Source: Cupriavidus necator N-1 (GTDB taxonomy: Bacteria; Pseudomonadota; Gammaproteobacteria; Burkholderiales; Burkholderiaceae). From it: a DNA stretch of 64,000 nucleotides. Under the pieces are notes generated by a model. It saw only the letters and a list, made by a program, of their open reading frames with translations. It was not told the DNA's origin and did not search any database. The translations under genes and the position numbers were made by a program. Numbering within the stretch: position 1 is the stretch's first letter; each line of letters begins with the position of its first letter. Positions 8,508-18,659 of the stretch are shown here, one piece after another. Where the stretch lies: assembly GCF_000219215.1 (NCBI RefSeq), contig NC_015723.1, positions 1,488,001 through 1,552,000 of the forward strand, written 5' to 3'.

Positions 8508-10052
8508 CTAGCCGGCCAGTTGCAGGCCTCCATGCGAGCGGATACCACGAATGACATTGCGCTTGAAGAACTCTCGAGGAAGCTCTAATTTTCGATTACC
8601 CGCCAAGTAGCTATCCTCAAATTCTTGATTTGCTACCGTGGCGCCAAAGAGTGGTTTTCCGTCCCCAAAATCGCATTGCCTGATGGTATTTTTTCCCTGA
8701 ACGGCCACCATTCTCCCACATTCTCCGGAAGAAACAGTTCCCGTAAACTTGCTCTCCACGAGCTTGTTTCCAACAACGTTATTCGGGTCATCACTACCAG
8801 AGAAGCTGTAATAGCGAGCGCAGCGCACCCCATCGTACTGTACCTGCGTGGTATTATTGGCACAGGCGACTCTTCCCGCCCTCGTCGCATCTGAATATTG
8901 CACCACGGCATTCTCATGAGCACCGCGGTGGGCAATCTCGAGGCCAAGGACGCTGCACTCCTCTGCATTAATGTAGTTAACTAACGCCGCCCTAAGCCTC
9001 ACCGATCCGAAATCTACCTTTCCGTTGCTGTAGACAATTTTCCGGCCATTCTCCTGAATACTTATACCTGTCTGCGGCCTGTCCCCGCTTCCCTTACTCA
9101 TCTCGAATTTAAAATTCTCAATTCGCGTCATGAGGGAGCAAAGTGATGTCTCGCCAACTCCGTCATCCACTTTTCCGGAGATATTGGAAAATACCGTTCT
9201 TTGATATGCGTTTCCGTAAACCCCACATTTTGCGGAATCTATTCGAATGTTATCGAACCTGCAATTTAGCGTCGCAGAGTCGGAAATATAGAAACCTTTG
9301 GTATCGACCCTAAAATTTCTAATTTCTCCATTACGCCAGAAAAAAAGAGGGACACCGTCTCGGCCGATTTGTGTTCCATCCAATCTGATAAACCCCCCCT
9401 CAAACTCCCGATCAATACTATATTTTAATTGCACCAACTCACCATTCACCGAAACAATCTCATTCAAAAAAATATACTTCGGAATTTTAAACCCGGAGGA
9501 CACATAATATTCATCAGACATGATTATCACGCAATCATCCTTGCTCAATGTGGCAGCGTCGCGCGAGTTCCGCAACATTACAACACTTCCCACTTTGATT
9601 CGATCGCACGGAACCGCCCTCAATCTCCCAACATACTCCGGGTGGAAATTCCCTGGAGCAAAAATCGAGGACATCCTAAATGAATATTCTTTATTGACGT
9701 TCTTCAGCGTCGGCAGCCGTTCGCTCCCAATTAACGAAATATTCGCCCGATTTATAATAGGCCCTGTGATTCCATAGCCCCCATAGGGAAAATACACTTG
9801 ACCGCCGCCCTTGGCTTGAAGATAGTCTTGAGCCCTTTCTATTGCCCGCAGCTGGTCAACACCGAAATCAAAATTCATTACGGCGGTTCGCTGCGATTCG
9901 GACATAAAATCAAATACACTGACCGACCGTCTGGAGTCAACCACCCCATCTGCCTTGGAATCTACGATCCGCAGAAATGGCCACAACGCGGTTGCGCCGA
10001 GTGTCGCACCACTCCATCGGGTGACTATTGCCCGCCTCATTCGATTCGTCAT
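8508..10052 (-). CDS. Exported right-handed beta-helix protein of the EPS locus (pectate-lyase superfamily type)
   Basis: 514 residues. The N-terminus carries RRAIVTRW followed by a hydrophobic stretch to WPF, reminiscent of a Tat-like or uncleaved signal. Around residue 75 the pattern AQDYLQAKGGGQVYFPYGGY is typical of the start of pectate-lyase-superfamily beta-helix proteins. The rest has many short Asn- and Gly-rich beta-strand repeats (NCRFDNIRIDSAKCGVYGN). Such proteins in EPS loci may cleave or modify the polysaccharide, or act as tailspike-like depolymerases. No catalytic residues can be assigned. It is AT-rich compared with the locus ends. It is convergent with the plus-strand arm and lies 55 bases downstream of a glycosyltransferase gene. 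Confidence 0.8.
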   Translation of the reverse strand: MTNRMRRAIVTRWSGATLGATALWPFLRIVDSKADGVVDSRRSVSVFDFMSESQRTAVMNFDFGVDQLRAIERAQDYLQAKGGGQVYFPYGGYGITGPIINRANISLIGSERLPTLKNVNKEYSFRMSSIFAPGNFHPEYVGRLRAVPCDRIKVGSVVMLRNSRDAATLSKDDCVIIMSDEYYVSSGFKIPKYIFLNEIVSVNGELVQLKYSIDREFEGGFIRLDGTQIGRDGVPLFFWRNGEIRNFRVDTKGFYISDSATLNCRFDNIRIDSAKCGVYGNAYQRTVFSNISGKVDDGVGETSLCSLMTRIENFKFEMSKGSGDRPQTGISIQENGRKIVYSNGKVDFGSVRLRAALVNYINAEECSVLGLEIAHRGAHENAVVQYSDATRAGRVACANNTTQVQYDGVRCARYYSFSGSDDPNNVVGNKLVESKFTGTVSSGECGRMVAVQGKNTIRQCDFGDGKPLFGATVANQEFEDSYLAGNRKLELPREFFKRNVIRGIRSHGGLQLAG

Positions 10053-10107
10053 AATTTAACTCCAAAGCGAGTCGCACGCTATTCGCCAATGCCACGCTTC
10101 ATTTTCA

Positions 10108-11265
10108 CTAGCTGAATCGCGCATCCTTGAGTACATATTCGTACAGGTCGTGCACCTTCGCGGAAACGGAATCTGCAGAGAATTGTTTCCTAATGATATT
10201 TCTAGAGGCCGAAGACATTCGATCAATATCAACCTGCGACCAGCTATCCGCGACACGAAGTCCCGTCAAAATCTTTTCGCTGCTTTCCCCGATCTCTAAG
10301 GCAATTCCTTCGTCAAATCCGATCGACAGGTTGCAGGCGGCAGTCATGAGAACTGGAATTCCAGCCGCCCATGCTTCTAGCACGCCCATCGGTAGTCCTT
10401 CACTTTTTGAAGGCAAGACAAATACCGTCGCGGCCTGTATTGAAGCTGCCTTGTCGCCTCCGAATTGCGGCCCCGCATAGCATGCATTTCCATGTGCGAG
10501 TCGTAACGCCTCAACATGCATGTGGAAATCTTCTGATCCGTCAAGCCATCCACAAAATACAAGTTGTGAGCGCGCGGCGAACTCAGCATCAGTTTTACAT
10601 AGAAGATCCCAGGCTTCGCAAAGTTCCCGCCATCCTTTCTTTTCGTGAATTCTTCCGAAGAACAAATAAATTCTCTTATTCTGAAACTCTTCTTCCCACC
10701 ACTGAGGTTTGTCTGTCGTTGGTGTCGCCAGGGGTAGAAAATTAGGAATCACCATCGACGCGCCGTGCCGCACCATTGAGTCGACGTCTGTCTTCTCCTT
10801 CTTCGTGAGAATGTGGAAGGCAGATGCCCTCTTCAGGAAGCGGTTCTGATATATCTTCGATACCATCCATTTTTTAACTGGCGAGCGTGCCACTATCCAC
10901 TTCTCCATGGTCCCATGGGGGGTGACGACATAGGGCTTCCCACGAAGCTTTGACCATAGCAAAACGACAAAACAATGGAACATCCACAATCCGTGGACAT
11001 GCGATAGGTCGAAGTTCCCCCGAAGCATGTGCATCAGCAACCCAGGCGAAAAGCCATAGTTACTGGGCCCAAAATAGCGAAATGAAGTAACCTTAATTCC
11101 AGACCAATCTACTATATCCGTATCAAAGTGCTCATCCTTCAAAGTAATCACTTCTACCGAGATACGTGGGTGCTCTTTTGCCGCTTTAGCCAAAAGCTTA
11201 ACCGCCTCGGCAACGCCTCCGCCTTTCCTCGAAATAGACGCGACTACAAATGCTGCATGGATCAT
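10108..11265 (-). CDS. Family-4 glycosyltransferase
   Basis: 385 residues. A GT-B glycosyltransferase adding a sugar to the lipid-linked EPS repeat at the cytoplasmic face. N-terminal domain: Gly-rich loop SISRKGGGVAEAVKLL, then DLSHVHGLWMF and YVVTPHGTME. C-terminal domain: RIYLFFGRIHEKKGWREL and the E-x7-E-like nucleotide-sugar site FVLPSKSEGLPMGVLEAWA. Typical length for the family. It lies 3 bases after the pyruvyltransferase gene, so the two are co-translated. The gene is in the AT-rich centre of the locus. Substrates unknown. Confidence 0.92.
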   Translation of the reverse strand: MIHAAFVVASISRKGGGVAEAVKLLAKAAKEHPRISVEVITLKDEHFDTDIVDWSGIKVTSFRYFGPSNYGFSPGLLMHMLRGNFDLSHVHGLWMFHCFVVLLWSKLRGKPYVVTPHGTMEKWIVARSPVKKWMVSKIYQNRFLKRASAFHILTKKEKTDVDSMVRHGASMVIPNFLPLATPTTDKPQWWEEEFQNKRIYLFFGRIHEKKGWRELCEAWDLLCKTDAEFAARSQLVFCGWLDGSEDFHMHVEALRLAHGNACYAGPQFGGDKAASIQAATVFVLPSKSEGLPMGVLEAWAAGIPVLMTAACNLSIGFDEGIALEIGESSEKILTGLRVADSWSQVDIDRMSSASRNIIRKQFSADSVSAKVHDLYEYVLKDARFS

Positions 11266-11268
11266 TAT

Positions 11269-12504
11269 TTATTCCTCATACTCAGGATTTATTGAGCGCA
11301 TAACATCCTGCAGCCTCGAAAAATTTCTCTGATAAGCACTAACGGCTGAAGATATTTCCAATTCCGCACGCGCGAGGTCATTTAGATCGTCCGACAACTT
11401 CTCAACCACGCGATTCACGTCGACATCGTCGATTGGGGTGGATCTGTTACCCAGCTGAAGGTCGCTCATAATATACTCAGTCTTTGGCAGATACGAAATA
11501 GCAAATGTCGGACGCCCCGCCATCATTGAAAAGATGCAAGAATGGAATCGAGTTCCGATAAAAATCGTAGAGCGTCGAATGAGGGCGCGAAGTATCCATG
11601 GCTCATGGCTTTTCTCATCGACAACGATCCGACTCTTAGCGCGTTTCTTTACCAGTAACGCAGTCGGCAAATCATCTGAAACTTGATTAAAAATAACAGG
11701 CAACACCCCATATTCTAATGACATTCTGTCAGCGATTTCCGCGACCGCCGCGACATACGAATCGTAAGCGGCATTAGGCTGCGCATGTCGTGGAAACGTC
11801 CAGCCGACAACTGTAATTCCCAGAATTGGCTTCCCCTCAGCAAGGCCAAGCCGCAGTAACTCAGGCGTTACAACGGCGCTCTCTTCTTCCACCCTGTCAT
11901 TCCAGAATGCACTATCGCCTGTCCGGTAGATTTTCCGCTCGGGAATACCAAGATCACGAACCAGGAAATTCGCTGAATAGCTCTCGCGTGGGCAAAGATA
12001 GGAAACCCGTGCAAGGACACGTCTGGCCAGCCATCTTGCAAAGCGGCCATGCAAGGGCCCGATGCTTTGAGGACCGAGCACAACAGCCTTCTGCAGCCTT
12101 GCCGCCAGCTCAATATGGAACAGAGCGATGATGTATGCGAAGTTCGTATCGTGAATATAGCCACCCGGTGCGCTGACGACGACGTTGCACTCCCGCATGG
12201 CATTGAGGGTATTTTGCTGTTCCGGCGGTAGCAATTTTTCCAGCCGCCGGAGGCCAGGGACGGTCGCGAGCCAGCTTGCCAGCAGCAAGCAAAGGGTGCG
12301 CACCTTGCCTCCCGGTGCATTCCCGATCCGCTCCGACCAAGCGATGTCTGGATGAACCAGTCTCGCATTGTCAGCCCCTTCGAACACAGCTGCCGAGATG
12401 GCTGCCTCGGGATTCCAGGCGCGGATTTCCGCAACACACTCATCCAGCAGCACGGAATCACCGCGATTCGAGCGCCCATATGCATTCACCACGAGTACTT
12501 TCAT
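11269..12504 (-). CDS. Polysaccharide pyruvyl transferase family protein
   Basis: 411 residues from the ATG at 12504. The open frame extends upstream, but MKVLVVNAYGRSNRGDSVLL is the natural N-terminus of the family (compare WcaK). These enzymes transfer pyruvate from phosphoenolpyruvate to sugars to form acidic ketals, adding negative charge to EPS. Other visible family features are the VVSAPGGYIHD region, the VVLGPQSIGPL segment and STIFIGTRFHSCIFSMMAGRPTF close to the C-terminus (split here by its basic and hydrophobic halves). It lies between the flippase gene and a glycosyltransferase gene. Its exact acceptor is unknown. Confidence 0.88.
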   Translation of the reverse strand: MKVLVVNAYGRSNRGDSVLLDECVAEIRAWNPEAAISAAVFEGADNARLVHPDIAWSERIGNAPGGKVRTLCLLLASWLATVPGLRRLEKLLPPEQQNTLNAMRECNVVVSAPGGYIHDTNFAYIIALFHIELAARLQKAVVLGPQSIGPLHGRFARWLARRVLARVSYLCPRESYSANFLVRDLGIPERKIYRTGDSAFWNDRVEEESAVVTPELLRLGLAEGKPILGITVVGWTFPRHAQPNAAYDSYVAAVAEIADRMSLEYGVLPVIFNQVSDDLPTALLVKKRAKSRIVVDEKSHEPWILRALIRRSTIFIGTRFHSCIFSMMAGRPTFAISYLPKTEYIMSDLQLGNRSTPIDDVDVNRVVEKLSDDLNDLARAELEISSAVSAYQRNFSRLQDVMRSINPEYEE

Positions 12505-12557
12505 AGGTACACGCCAAATATTATTGCGAAATCTGAATGACGGTCGCCTGGATGCTC

Positions 12558-13760
12558 TCAGACAACACGGGTTCGATCGGCAAGAAAGATAATGCCGAAG
12601 CAGAAGAATGAGACACACAGCTCCATCAATATCCCCGCGACAGCACTTTCGACCCGGGTGAAACATAGAACGGACGTTACCACCACCATACATGTCAGCA
12701 TGGCGTGAAACGACGGCAGCCAATTCCACGAAACAATCTGGTAGTGATAAAAATACGAAGAACTGAGCAGCCAACAGGCGCCGTGGACGCAAACCGCAAG
12801 AATCAGGGACGCGGATAGCCCCATTCTGTCCCGAACCAGAAACAGAGCGAGCCCGCCGCAAAGCAGGCCAACTACACCAACCAGGATGGTGGAGTATTGA
12901 GCGCTGAACGTCCTGAATCTCCGATTGCCACTATTCGCAGTTGTACGGTATAGCTTGCTGTATCCCGACCGTCTTAACAAAATCACGCACTGGTTGAAGA
13001 CGCCGGAAAATGACTTCATGAAATTGAACTTGGCGGCCTCTTGCCCACCGCCGGCTCCCAGAATGGAGACGGAGATCACCCGCGCTATGACTTGCCCGGG
13101 AAGAAGCGTAAGGGAAACCACGAATCCCTCCTTGATCAGATAACCGATTGACCTCCGGTCTAAGCTCGCACGCCTTAGCACATGCTGGCGCCGCGTCCAA
13201 AATAAAGTCATCAGCGAGATGCATGCAAGCGCTGCACCGTTTATCCATCCGGCGACCTCTATCCGCAATGAGAACCCGAAGAGCAAGCTGGCCGTGACAT
13301 ATATGGCCACGAGAAAATAATTGAGGCCGGATATCAGACCGTATGCCGATTCGTCGTCGGCCACATCGAGAAATCCAGACATGTTCGCAATGCTGAACCA
13401 GAGACCTATCGCGGAGGCCAGCAAGAAGCGTTTTACCCCGGTATCGCCGTAGAGTTCCGCCGGAACCACGATCAAGGCAAACGTCATCAGCAACAGGATG
13501 GGAAGCCTCGCTATTGCGAACTCGAGCGGGTTCAGCGTTTGGACGCTGGCGCTCGCAGCCTGCCGTTGTAGCACCTGTCCGCCCCAGTCGATCACGACGA
13601 GCAGAAGCGCATTTACCCCCAATGCGGTTGTCAACGCGCCTGCGAGCGGATGCCCTGTGGAGATCAAAGCAAATGACGTAAGCAGCATCGATCCCTGGCC
13701 AATGAATGCTCCCATGACCAGGTTTACCAGTTTTTTATTGCGGATGAGGGACAGCAACAT
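12558..13760 (-). CDS. wzx: Wzx-type flippase (MOP exporter superfamily), predicted
   Basis: 400 residues and mostly hydrophobic, with about 10-12 membrane segments. It starts LSLIRNKKLVNLVMGAFIGQ, the usual short cytoplasmic start then first helix of polysaccharide flippases. It is predicted to move the undecaprenyl-linked repeat unit across the inner membrane. Sequence conservation in this family is weak, so the call rests on topology and on its place between the polymerase and pyruvyltransferase genes. Its start overlaps the end of the polymerase gene by 26 bases. Confidence 0.75.
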   Translation of the reverse strand: MLLSLIRNKKLVNLVMGAFIGQGSMLLTSFALISTGHPLAGALTTALGVNALLLVVIDWGGQVLQRQAASASVQTLNPLEFAIARLPILLLMTFALIVVPAELYGDTGVKRFLLASAIGLWFSIANMSGFLDVADDESAYGLISGLNYFLVAIYVTASLLFGFSLRIEVAGWINGAALACISLMTLFWTRRQHVLRRASLDRRSIGYLIKEGFVVSLTLLPGQVIARVISVSILGAGGGQEAAKFNFMKSFSGVFNQCVILLRRSGYSKLYRTTANSGNRRFRTFSAQYSTILVGVVGLLCGGLALFLVRDRMGLSASLILAVCVHGACWLLSSSYFYHYQIVSWNWLPSFHAMLTCMVVVTSVLCFTRVESAVAGILMELCVSFFCFGIIFLADRTRVV

Positions 13761-15027
13761 AGCGCGCCTTGTACACGGATTTCATCATTAACTGTTCCAA
13801 TAGCAGATAAATGACGACGATCAATCCCACGCGATACACACCGATATCCACGCCACCGCGGACCAGGATAAATCCGATCAGCGTCGAAAGGACTCCGGTA
13901 CGCAACCGGCCGAGATCCTCATTTGGTGCGTTCGCGGCGTAATTCTCCGCCTTTGCCACAATCAATCCAAAGATCAAGGCCATCATGGCCAGGCCAAAAT
14001 AGTCGAACGCGATGACGCTTTCCCCAAACAGGCCTGGCGGCACCCCACCGTCCGTATCGCCGAAGAACTCTTCGCGAACTCGACGGCTCAACTGGATCGG
14101 TTTCTCGGGCCAGATCGCGCGCGGAACGAAGGCCACCAGGGCGTTGAGATAGACTTCTCCATAATCATTTCCGCGGCGCTCGGCATATATTTTTGAAAGG
14201 GCGATATGATCGATGAACGGTAGCCCGGTATAGGATGCTTCAACGATCGACGCCGCACTCATCTCAAACTGAGCGCTCGCCCCCTGTGCCCTATACCGTT
14301 CGTAGATGATATAACCAGAAGCTGCAACAAAAGCGGCGGCCAGCGCCAGGATTCCAAGGAAACCGGCCCCGGTGATTCTCTTGACCCGGACGATCAATAA
14401 TGAAATCAGGAAGAGCAAGAGAATGGAGCGCCCGCCCGAAAGCGCAAGGAATATCGATTGCAGCACCAGACCGCCCAGGAACAAGCCGCGCAGCCATCGC
14501 GGTGGCTGCTTGGCTTTGATCAGCACCTGCAATACGAGGCAATAGACATTCACGCCTATCATCACCGGAAACAAAAAGTTCAGAGCGGAACTTTCTACGA
14601 CGGTACGCGCGTAGGCGGCCCTCACCCATTCCTGCACGCCCTGGTACAGATAGACCGTCAATGAAACCTCCAGTGCAATCACGAATAACTGGATACAAAC
14701 GTAGCGCAGCAGCTTCTTGTTTGATGGCAAATTGAGTGCTGGTTGCCAGCGACGCGACCTGCCCTTGCTTCTTCTGAATAGTCTGTAGGAAACGAAAGCC
14801 GCGAAATTCACGGCGGCCATTGGCACCCACGGAATATCTTCCACCCTGATCAGCCACGGTGCTATCAGTATGGAGCGCGTGACCAATTCGCTTTCAATCA
14901 GCGCGCCGAGTAGCCAGCACCCGAGCAGGGTGTAGACAAAAAAGACCGTGGAAGTGGCAAAGATGCCCCTCCTGGCGCACCAGACAAGGGGTATCAGATA
15001 GAACGGCAGCGTGACGAGACTGTACAT
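13735..15027 (-). CDS. wzy: Wzy-type O-antigen/EPS polymerase, predicted
   Basis: 430 residues with about 11 predicted membrane helices and a larger periplasmic loop around residues 260-340 (FVPRAIWPEKPIQLSRR, then GVPPGLFGESVIAFDYFG). The motif 'FVPRAIWPEKP' and the 'GES' segment after the loop are common in oligosaccharide repeat polymerases of the WzyE/EpsG-like type. It is predicted to polymerise flipped repeat units in the periplasm. It lies 9 bases after fcl and overlaps the flippase gene. Assignment rests on topology, the loop motif and context. Confidence 0.75.
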   Translation of the reverse strand: MYSLVTLPFYLIPLVWCARRGIFATSTVFFVYTLLGCWLLGALIESELVTRSILIAPWLIRVEDIPWVPMAAVNFAAFVSYRLFRRSKGRSRRWQPALNLPSNKKLLRYVCIQLFVIALEVSLTVYLYQGVQEWVRAAYARTVVESSALNFLFPVMIGVNVYCLVLQVLIKAKQPPRWLRGLFLGGLVLQSIFLALSGGRSILLLFLISLLIVRVKRITGAGFLGILALAAAFVAASGYIIYERYRAQGASAQFEMSAASIVEASYTGLPFIDHIALSKIYAERRGNDYGEVYLNALVAFVPRAIWPEKPIQLSRRVREEFFGDTDGGVPPGLFGESVIAFDYFGLAMMALIFGLIVAKAENYAANAPNEDLGRLRTGVLSTLIGFILVRGGVDIGVYRVGLIVVIYLLLEQLMMKSVYKARYVAVPHPQ

Positions 15028-15036
15028 TCTGAAGTG

Positions 15037-16038
15037 CTAGAGGCTATGGCGAAAGGTACTTTCCGTGCTCGTGTTCGATTGCGCCAAGGAGGAGAGGAAA
15101 TCCTCGTATGCCAGGCGAAGTCCTTCCTGGAGGCCGACTTCGTTTCGCCAACCCAGTGCTTTGAGCAGTGAGTTATTCAGAAGCTTGCGCGGCGTACCAT
15201 CGGGCTTGGCAGGGTCGGTCTCGATGTGCCCCTGATAGCCTACGGCGCACTTCACCATCGCAGCCAGATCCGCGATCGAGTATTCCTCTCCTGAGCCGAT
15301 GTTGATGTGGTTCTGCATCGGCAGCGTATGGGCACGATACACTTCCGGCGAAAGGTCCATGACATGTACACATGCTCGTGCCATATCTTCGACGTACACG
15401 AACTCGCGCTTAGGCCTGCCGGTACCCCAAATGACCACCGTGGGGGCGTCATGCTGCTTCGCCTCATGAAAACGACGAATCAGCGCGGGGATGACATGGC
15501 TGTTCTCCGCGTGATAGTTATCGCCCGGACCGTACAGGTTTGACGGCATGACGCTGCGGAAGTCCGCTCCGTACTGACGGTTATAGCTTTCACATAGCTT
15601 GATTCCGGCGATCTTGGCTATCGCATAAGGTTCGTTCGTGGGTTCGAGTGGCCCCGTGAGCAGCGCTGCTTCGGCCATTGGCTGTTCCGCAAGCCGCGGA
15701 TAAATGCAACTGCTGCCAAGGAACAAAAGCTTGTCGACTCCCGCGCGCCACGCCTCATGGATAACATTCGCCTCGATCATCAGGTTTTCATAGATGAACT
15801 GAGCCGGGAAAGTGTTGTTCGCGTGGATTCCGCCTACCTTTGCGGCGGCCAGATATACCTGGTCGACATCCTCCTGCGCGAAGAACTGGCGCACGGCATG
15901 CTGGTCAGTCAGGTCCAGTTCATCGTGACTGCGCGTCACGATTTGCACTGCACGGGAGGACGCCTGCAGCGCGCGGACGATGGCGCTACCTACCATTCCA
16001 CGATGACCGGCGACGAAAATCCGAGTGTTATTCTTCAT
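15037..16038 (-). CDS. fcl: GDP-L-fucose synthase
   Basis: 333 residues from the ATG at 16038; the open frame runs on upstream into gmd. The enzyme epimerises and reduces GDP-4-keto-6-deoxymannose to GDP-L-fucose with NADPH. SDR features: the [12 protein letters not shown] nucleotide loop at the N-terminus, the [10 protein letters not shown] serine segment, and the [20 protein letters not shown] block holding the catalytic Tyr and Lys. Also visible are [14 protein letters not shown] and the [14 protein letters not shown] segment [16 protein letters not shown]. Five bases separate it from gmd, and together they make GDP-fucose for the EPS. Confidence 0.96.
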   Translation of the reverse strand: MKNNTRIFVAGHRGMVGSAIVRALQASSRAVQIVTRSHDELDLTDQHAVRQFFAQEDVDQVYLAAAKVGGIHANNTFPAQFIYENLMIEANVIHEAWRAGVDKLLFLGSSCIYPRLAEQPMAEAALLTGPLEPTNEPYAIAKIAGIKLCESYNRQYGADFRSVMPSNLYGPGDNYHAENSHVIPALIRRFHEAKQHDAPTVVIWGTGRPKREFVYVEDMARACVHVMDLSPEVYRAHTLPMQNHINIGSGEEYSIADLAAMVKCAVGYQGHIETDPAKPDGTPRKLLNNSLLKALGWRNEVGLQEGLRLAYEDFLSSLAQSNTSTESTFRHSL

Positions 16039-16043
16039 GTCCG

Positions 16044-17174
16044 TTACTCCACGCTGACCGCGACTTCGAATCCATGCTGCTTCAGCAATGCATGGCGGCG
16101 GGCCTGGTCCAGATCGCTGGCAACCATTTCTGCGATCATCTCGTCCAGCGTGATCTCCGGCTCCCAACCAAGCCTGGCCTTGGCCTTGGCCGGATCCCCC
16201 AGCAGGGTTTCCACTTCCGCCGGACGGAAATACCGTGGATCGACCTTGACAATCACGTCGCCGACGGCCAGAGCCGGTGCCTTGTCACCGCTGATCGCTG
16301 CTACCACGGCCACCTCGTCAACACCCTTCCCTTCAAATCGCAGCGTGATCCCCAGCTCACTGGCGCTTCGGCTGATGAACTCGCGCACGCTCACCTGCTT
16401 GCCCGTGGCAATGACGAAATCTTCCGGTTGCTCCTGTTGCAGCATCAGCCATTGCATGCGCACATAGTCGTGCGCGTGCCCCCAGTCCCGAAGCGAATCC
16501 ATATTGCCCATGTACAGGCAGTTCTCCAGGCCTTGTGCGGTGTTTGACAGGCCGCGGGTAACCTTGCGCGTCACGAAGGTTTCACCGCGACGCGGGCTTT
16601 CGTGGTTAAACAGTATCCCGTTGCAGGCATACATGCCGTAGGACTCCCGGTAGTTCACTGTAATCCAGTAGGCATACAGCTTCGCTGCGGCATACGGGCT
16701 GCGCGGATAGAACGGGGTGGTCTCTTTCTGCGGAATCTCCTGCACCAGGCCGTACAGCTCCGACGTAGATGCCTGGTAGAAGCGCGTCTTTTTCTCCAGG
16801 CCGATGATGCGGATCGCTTCGAGCAGACGCAGGGTGCCGAGCGCATCCACGTCTGCTGTGTATTCCGGTGACTCGAAGCTCACCGCCACGTGGCTTTGGG
16901 CACCCAGGTTGTAGATCTCGTCCGGCTGGGTCTGCTGTACGATGCGGATCAGATTGGTACTGTCGCTCAGGTCGCCGTAGTGCAGCACAAAGTTCCGGTG
17001 GCTGACATGGGGATCCTGGTAGATGTGATCCACACGGGAGGTGTTGAACGAGCTGGCCCGGCGTTTGATGCCGTGAACGATGTAGCCCTTCTCAAGTAGA
17101 AATTCAGCCAGGTAAGACCCGTCCTGCCCCGTGATGCCGGTGATGAGTGCGGTCTTTTGAGTCGTCTTGGTCAT
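16044..17174 (-). CDS. gmd: GDP-mannose 4,6-dehydratase
   Basis: 376 residues from the ATG at 17174; an in-frame TTG at 17204 is possible but less likely. It converts GDP-mannose to GDP-4-keto-6-deoxymannose. Visible features: the [23 protein letters not shown] loop, [18 protein letters not shown], the STSELYG segment with the catalytic Ser/Thr and Glu, and [20 protein letters not shown] with the catalytic Tyr and Lys. [19 protein letters not shown] is a strong family signature. It sits between manC (30 bases upstream) and fcl (5 bases downstream), the usual order for GDP-fucose synthesis. Confidence 0.97.
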   Translation of the reverse strand: MTKTTQKTALITGITGQDGSYLAEFLLEKGYIVHGIKRRASSFNTSRVDHIYQDPHVSHRNFVLHYGDLSDSTNLIRIVQQTQPDEIYNLGAQSHVAVSFESPEYTADVDALGTLRLLEAIRIIGLEKKTRFYQASTSELYGLVQEIPQKETTPFYPRSPYAAAKLYAYWITVNYRESYGMYACNGILFNHESPRRGETFVTRKVTRGLSNTAQGLENCLYMGNMDSLRDWGHAHDYVRMQWLMLQQEQPEDFVIATGKQVSVREFISRSASELGITLRFEGKGVDEVAVVAAISGDKAPALAVGDVIVKVDPRYFRPAEVETLLGDPAKAKARLGWEPEITLDEMIAEMVASDLDQARRHALLKQHGFEVAVSVE

Positions 17175-17204
17175 TGTCGGTGTTCTGTTCTGAGATTCAG
17201 TCAA

Positions 17205-18659
17205 TCAGGCCTGCTCGGCCTTGGATCCGGCGGCGGGCGCGCGGCCATAGACATCATCAAAGCGGACGATGTCGTCTTCGCCCAGGTAGCTGCCGCTCTG
17301 CACTTCGATCAGCTCGAGGGGGACGCTGCCGGGGTTTTCCAGACGGTGGATGGTGCCCAGCGGGATATAGCTGGACTGGTTTTCGCTGAGCAGGAAGGTC
17401 TCGTTGCCGCAGGTCACGCGGGCGGTGCCCTTTACCACGATCCAGTGTTCCGCGCGGTGATAATGCAGTTGCATGGAGAGCTTGGCACCCGGCTTGACCG
17501 TGATGCGCTTAACCTGGTAGCGCTGGCCTTCGTCAACCGAGTCATAGCTGCCCCACGGGCGGTAGACCTTACGATGGTCCACGGCTTCGCTACGGCCTTG
17601 CTTGCGCACCATGTCCACGAGCGCCTTGACGTCCTGGCACTGGTCCTTGTGCACCACGAGCACCGCGTCGGGTGTTTCCACCACCATCACGTCCTCGATG
17701 CCCGCAATGGCAACCAGGCGGTGCGACGCATGGACCAGGCAATCCTTCGCGTTGTGCGTGAGGACATCACCTGTCGTGACATTTCCGTCACCCTGCTTTG
17801 TGCCGAGTTCCCAGACGGCGTCCCATGCGCCAACGTCGCTCCACTCGGTGGCAAACGGCACCATCTGCGCGCGCGTGGTGTGCTCCATGACGGCGTAGTC
17901 GATGGAGTTGGTCGGACAGCGCGCAAATGCGCCTTCATCGAGACGGAAGAAATCGAGGTCTTTCTGGCCGAGGCTGACGGACTCCTGGACTGCGCGCACG
18001 ATCTCAGGCGAAAACGCCTTCAGCTCGGCAAGGAACTCCGAGGCACGGAACAAGAAGATACCGCTGTTCCAAAAGTAGCCACCCTCCGCCAGGAATTGGT
18101 TCGCGCGCTGCAGCGATGGCTTCTCTTCGAAGCAGGCAACCTCGAAGCTCGATTCCGTGCGGCGCGCACCTGCCTTGATATAGCCGTACCCGGTAGCAGG
18201 CGCGGTGGGCGCGATACCAAAGGTGACAAGTGCTCCGGCTTGCGCAGCTGAAACGCCTTGCGTCACGATGTTTGCGAAGGCGGACGCGTCCCGGATCAGG
18301 TGATCCGACGGCAGCACCAGCATCAGCGGATCCTGCCCCACGGCCAGCGAATGCAAAGCAGCCGCAGCCAAGGCAGGGGCAGTATTCCTGGCATGCGGTT
18401 CCAGCATGAATTCGGCGTCGCTGATACCGATCTCGCGGGCTTGTTCCGCCACCATGAACCGATGCGCATGACTGGTGACAAGCAATGGTGCGCCAATGCC
18501 CGGAATCTCCTGCACACGCAGCAATGTATCCTGCAGCAGCGAGCGGTCACCCTGAAGCTTGAGGAATTGCTTCGGATAGCCTTCGCGTGACAGCGGCCAC
18601 AGGCGTGTTCCGGAGCCACCACAAAGAATAACGGGAACAATCACGGCTGGGTCTTGCAT
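17205..18659 (-). CDS. manC: Mannose-1-phosphate guanylyltransferase / mannose-6-phosphate isomerase (type II)
   Basis: 484 residues, the usual length of the bifunctional enzyme. The N-terminal nucleotidyltransferase domain has the signature LCGGSGTRLWPLSREGYPKQ and, further on, the FVEKP-like FEEKPSLQRANQFL. The C-terminal cupin isomerase domain has YRPWGSYDSVD, KLSMQLHYHRAEHWIVVKG and a late EVQSG segment. It supplies GDP-mannose for gmd and for mannosyl units. An AAGGAGA ribosome site precedes its ATG. No phosphomannomutase gene is present in the window, so mannose 1-phosphate must come from an enzyme encoded elsewhere. Confidence 0.97.
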   Translation of the reverse strand: MQDPAVIVPVILCGGSGTRLWPLSREGYPKQFLKLQGDRSLLQDTLLRVQEIPGIGAPLLVTSHAHRFMVAEQAREIGISDAEFMLEPHARNTAPALAAAALHSLAVGQDPLMLVLPSDHLIRDASAFANIVTQGVSAAQAGALVTFGIAPTAPATGYGYIKAGARRTESSFEVACFEEKPSLQRANQFLAEGGYFWNSGIFLFRASEFLAELKAFSPEIVRAVQESVSLGQKDLDFFRLDEGAFARCPTNSIDYAVMEHTTRAQMVPFATEWSDVGAWDAVWELGTKQGDGNVTTGDVLTHNAKDCLVHASHRLVAIAGIEDVMVVETPDAVLVVHKDQCQDVKALVDMVRKQGRSEAVDHRKVYRPWGSYDSVDEGQRYQVKRITVKPGAKLSMQLHYHRAEHWIVVKGTARVTCGNETFLLSENQSSYIPLGTIHRLENPGSVPLELIEVQSGSYLGEDDIVRFDDVYGRAPAAGSKAEQA

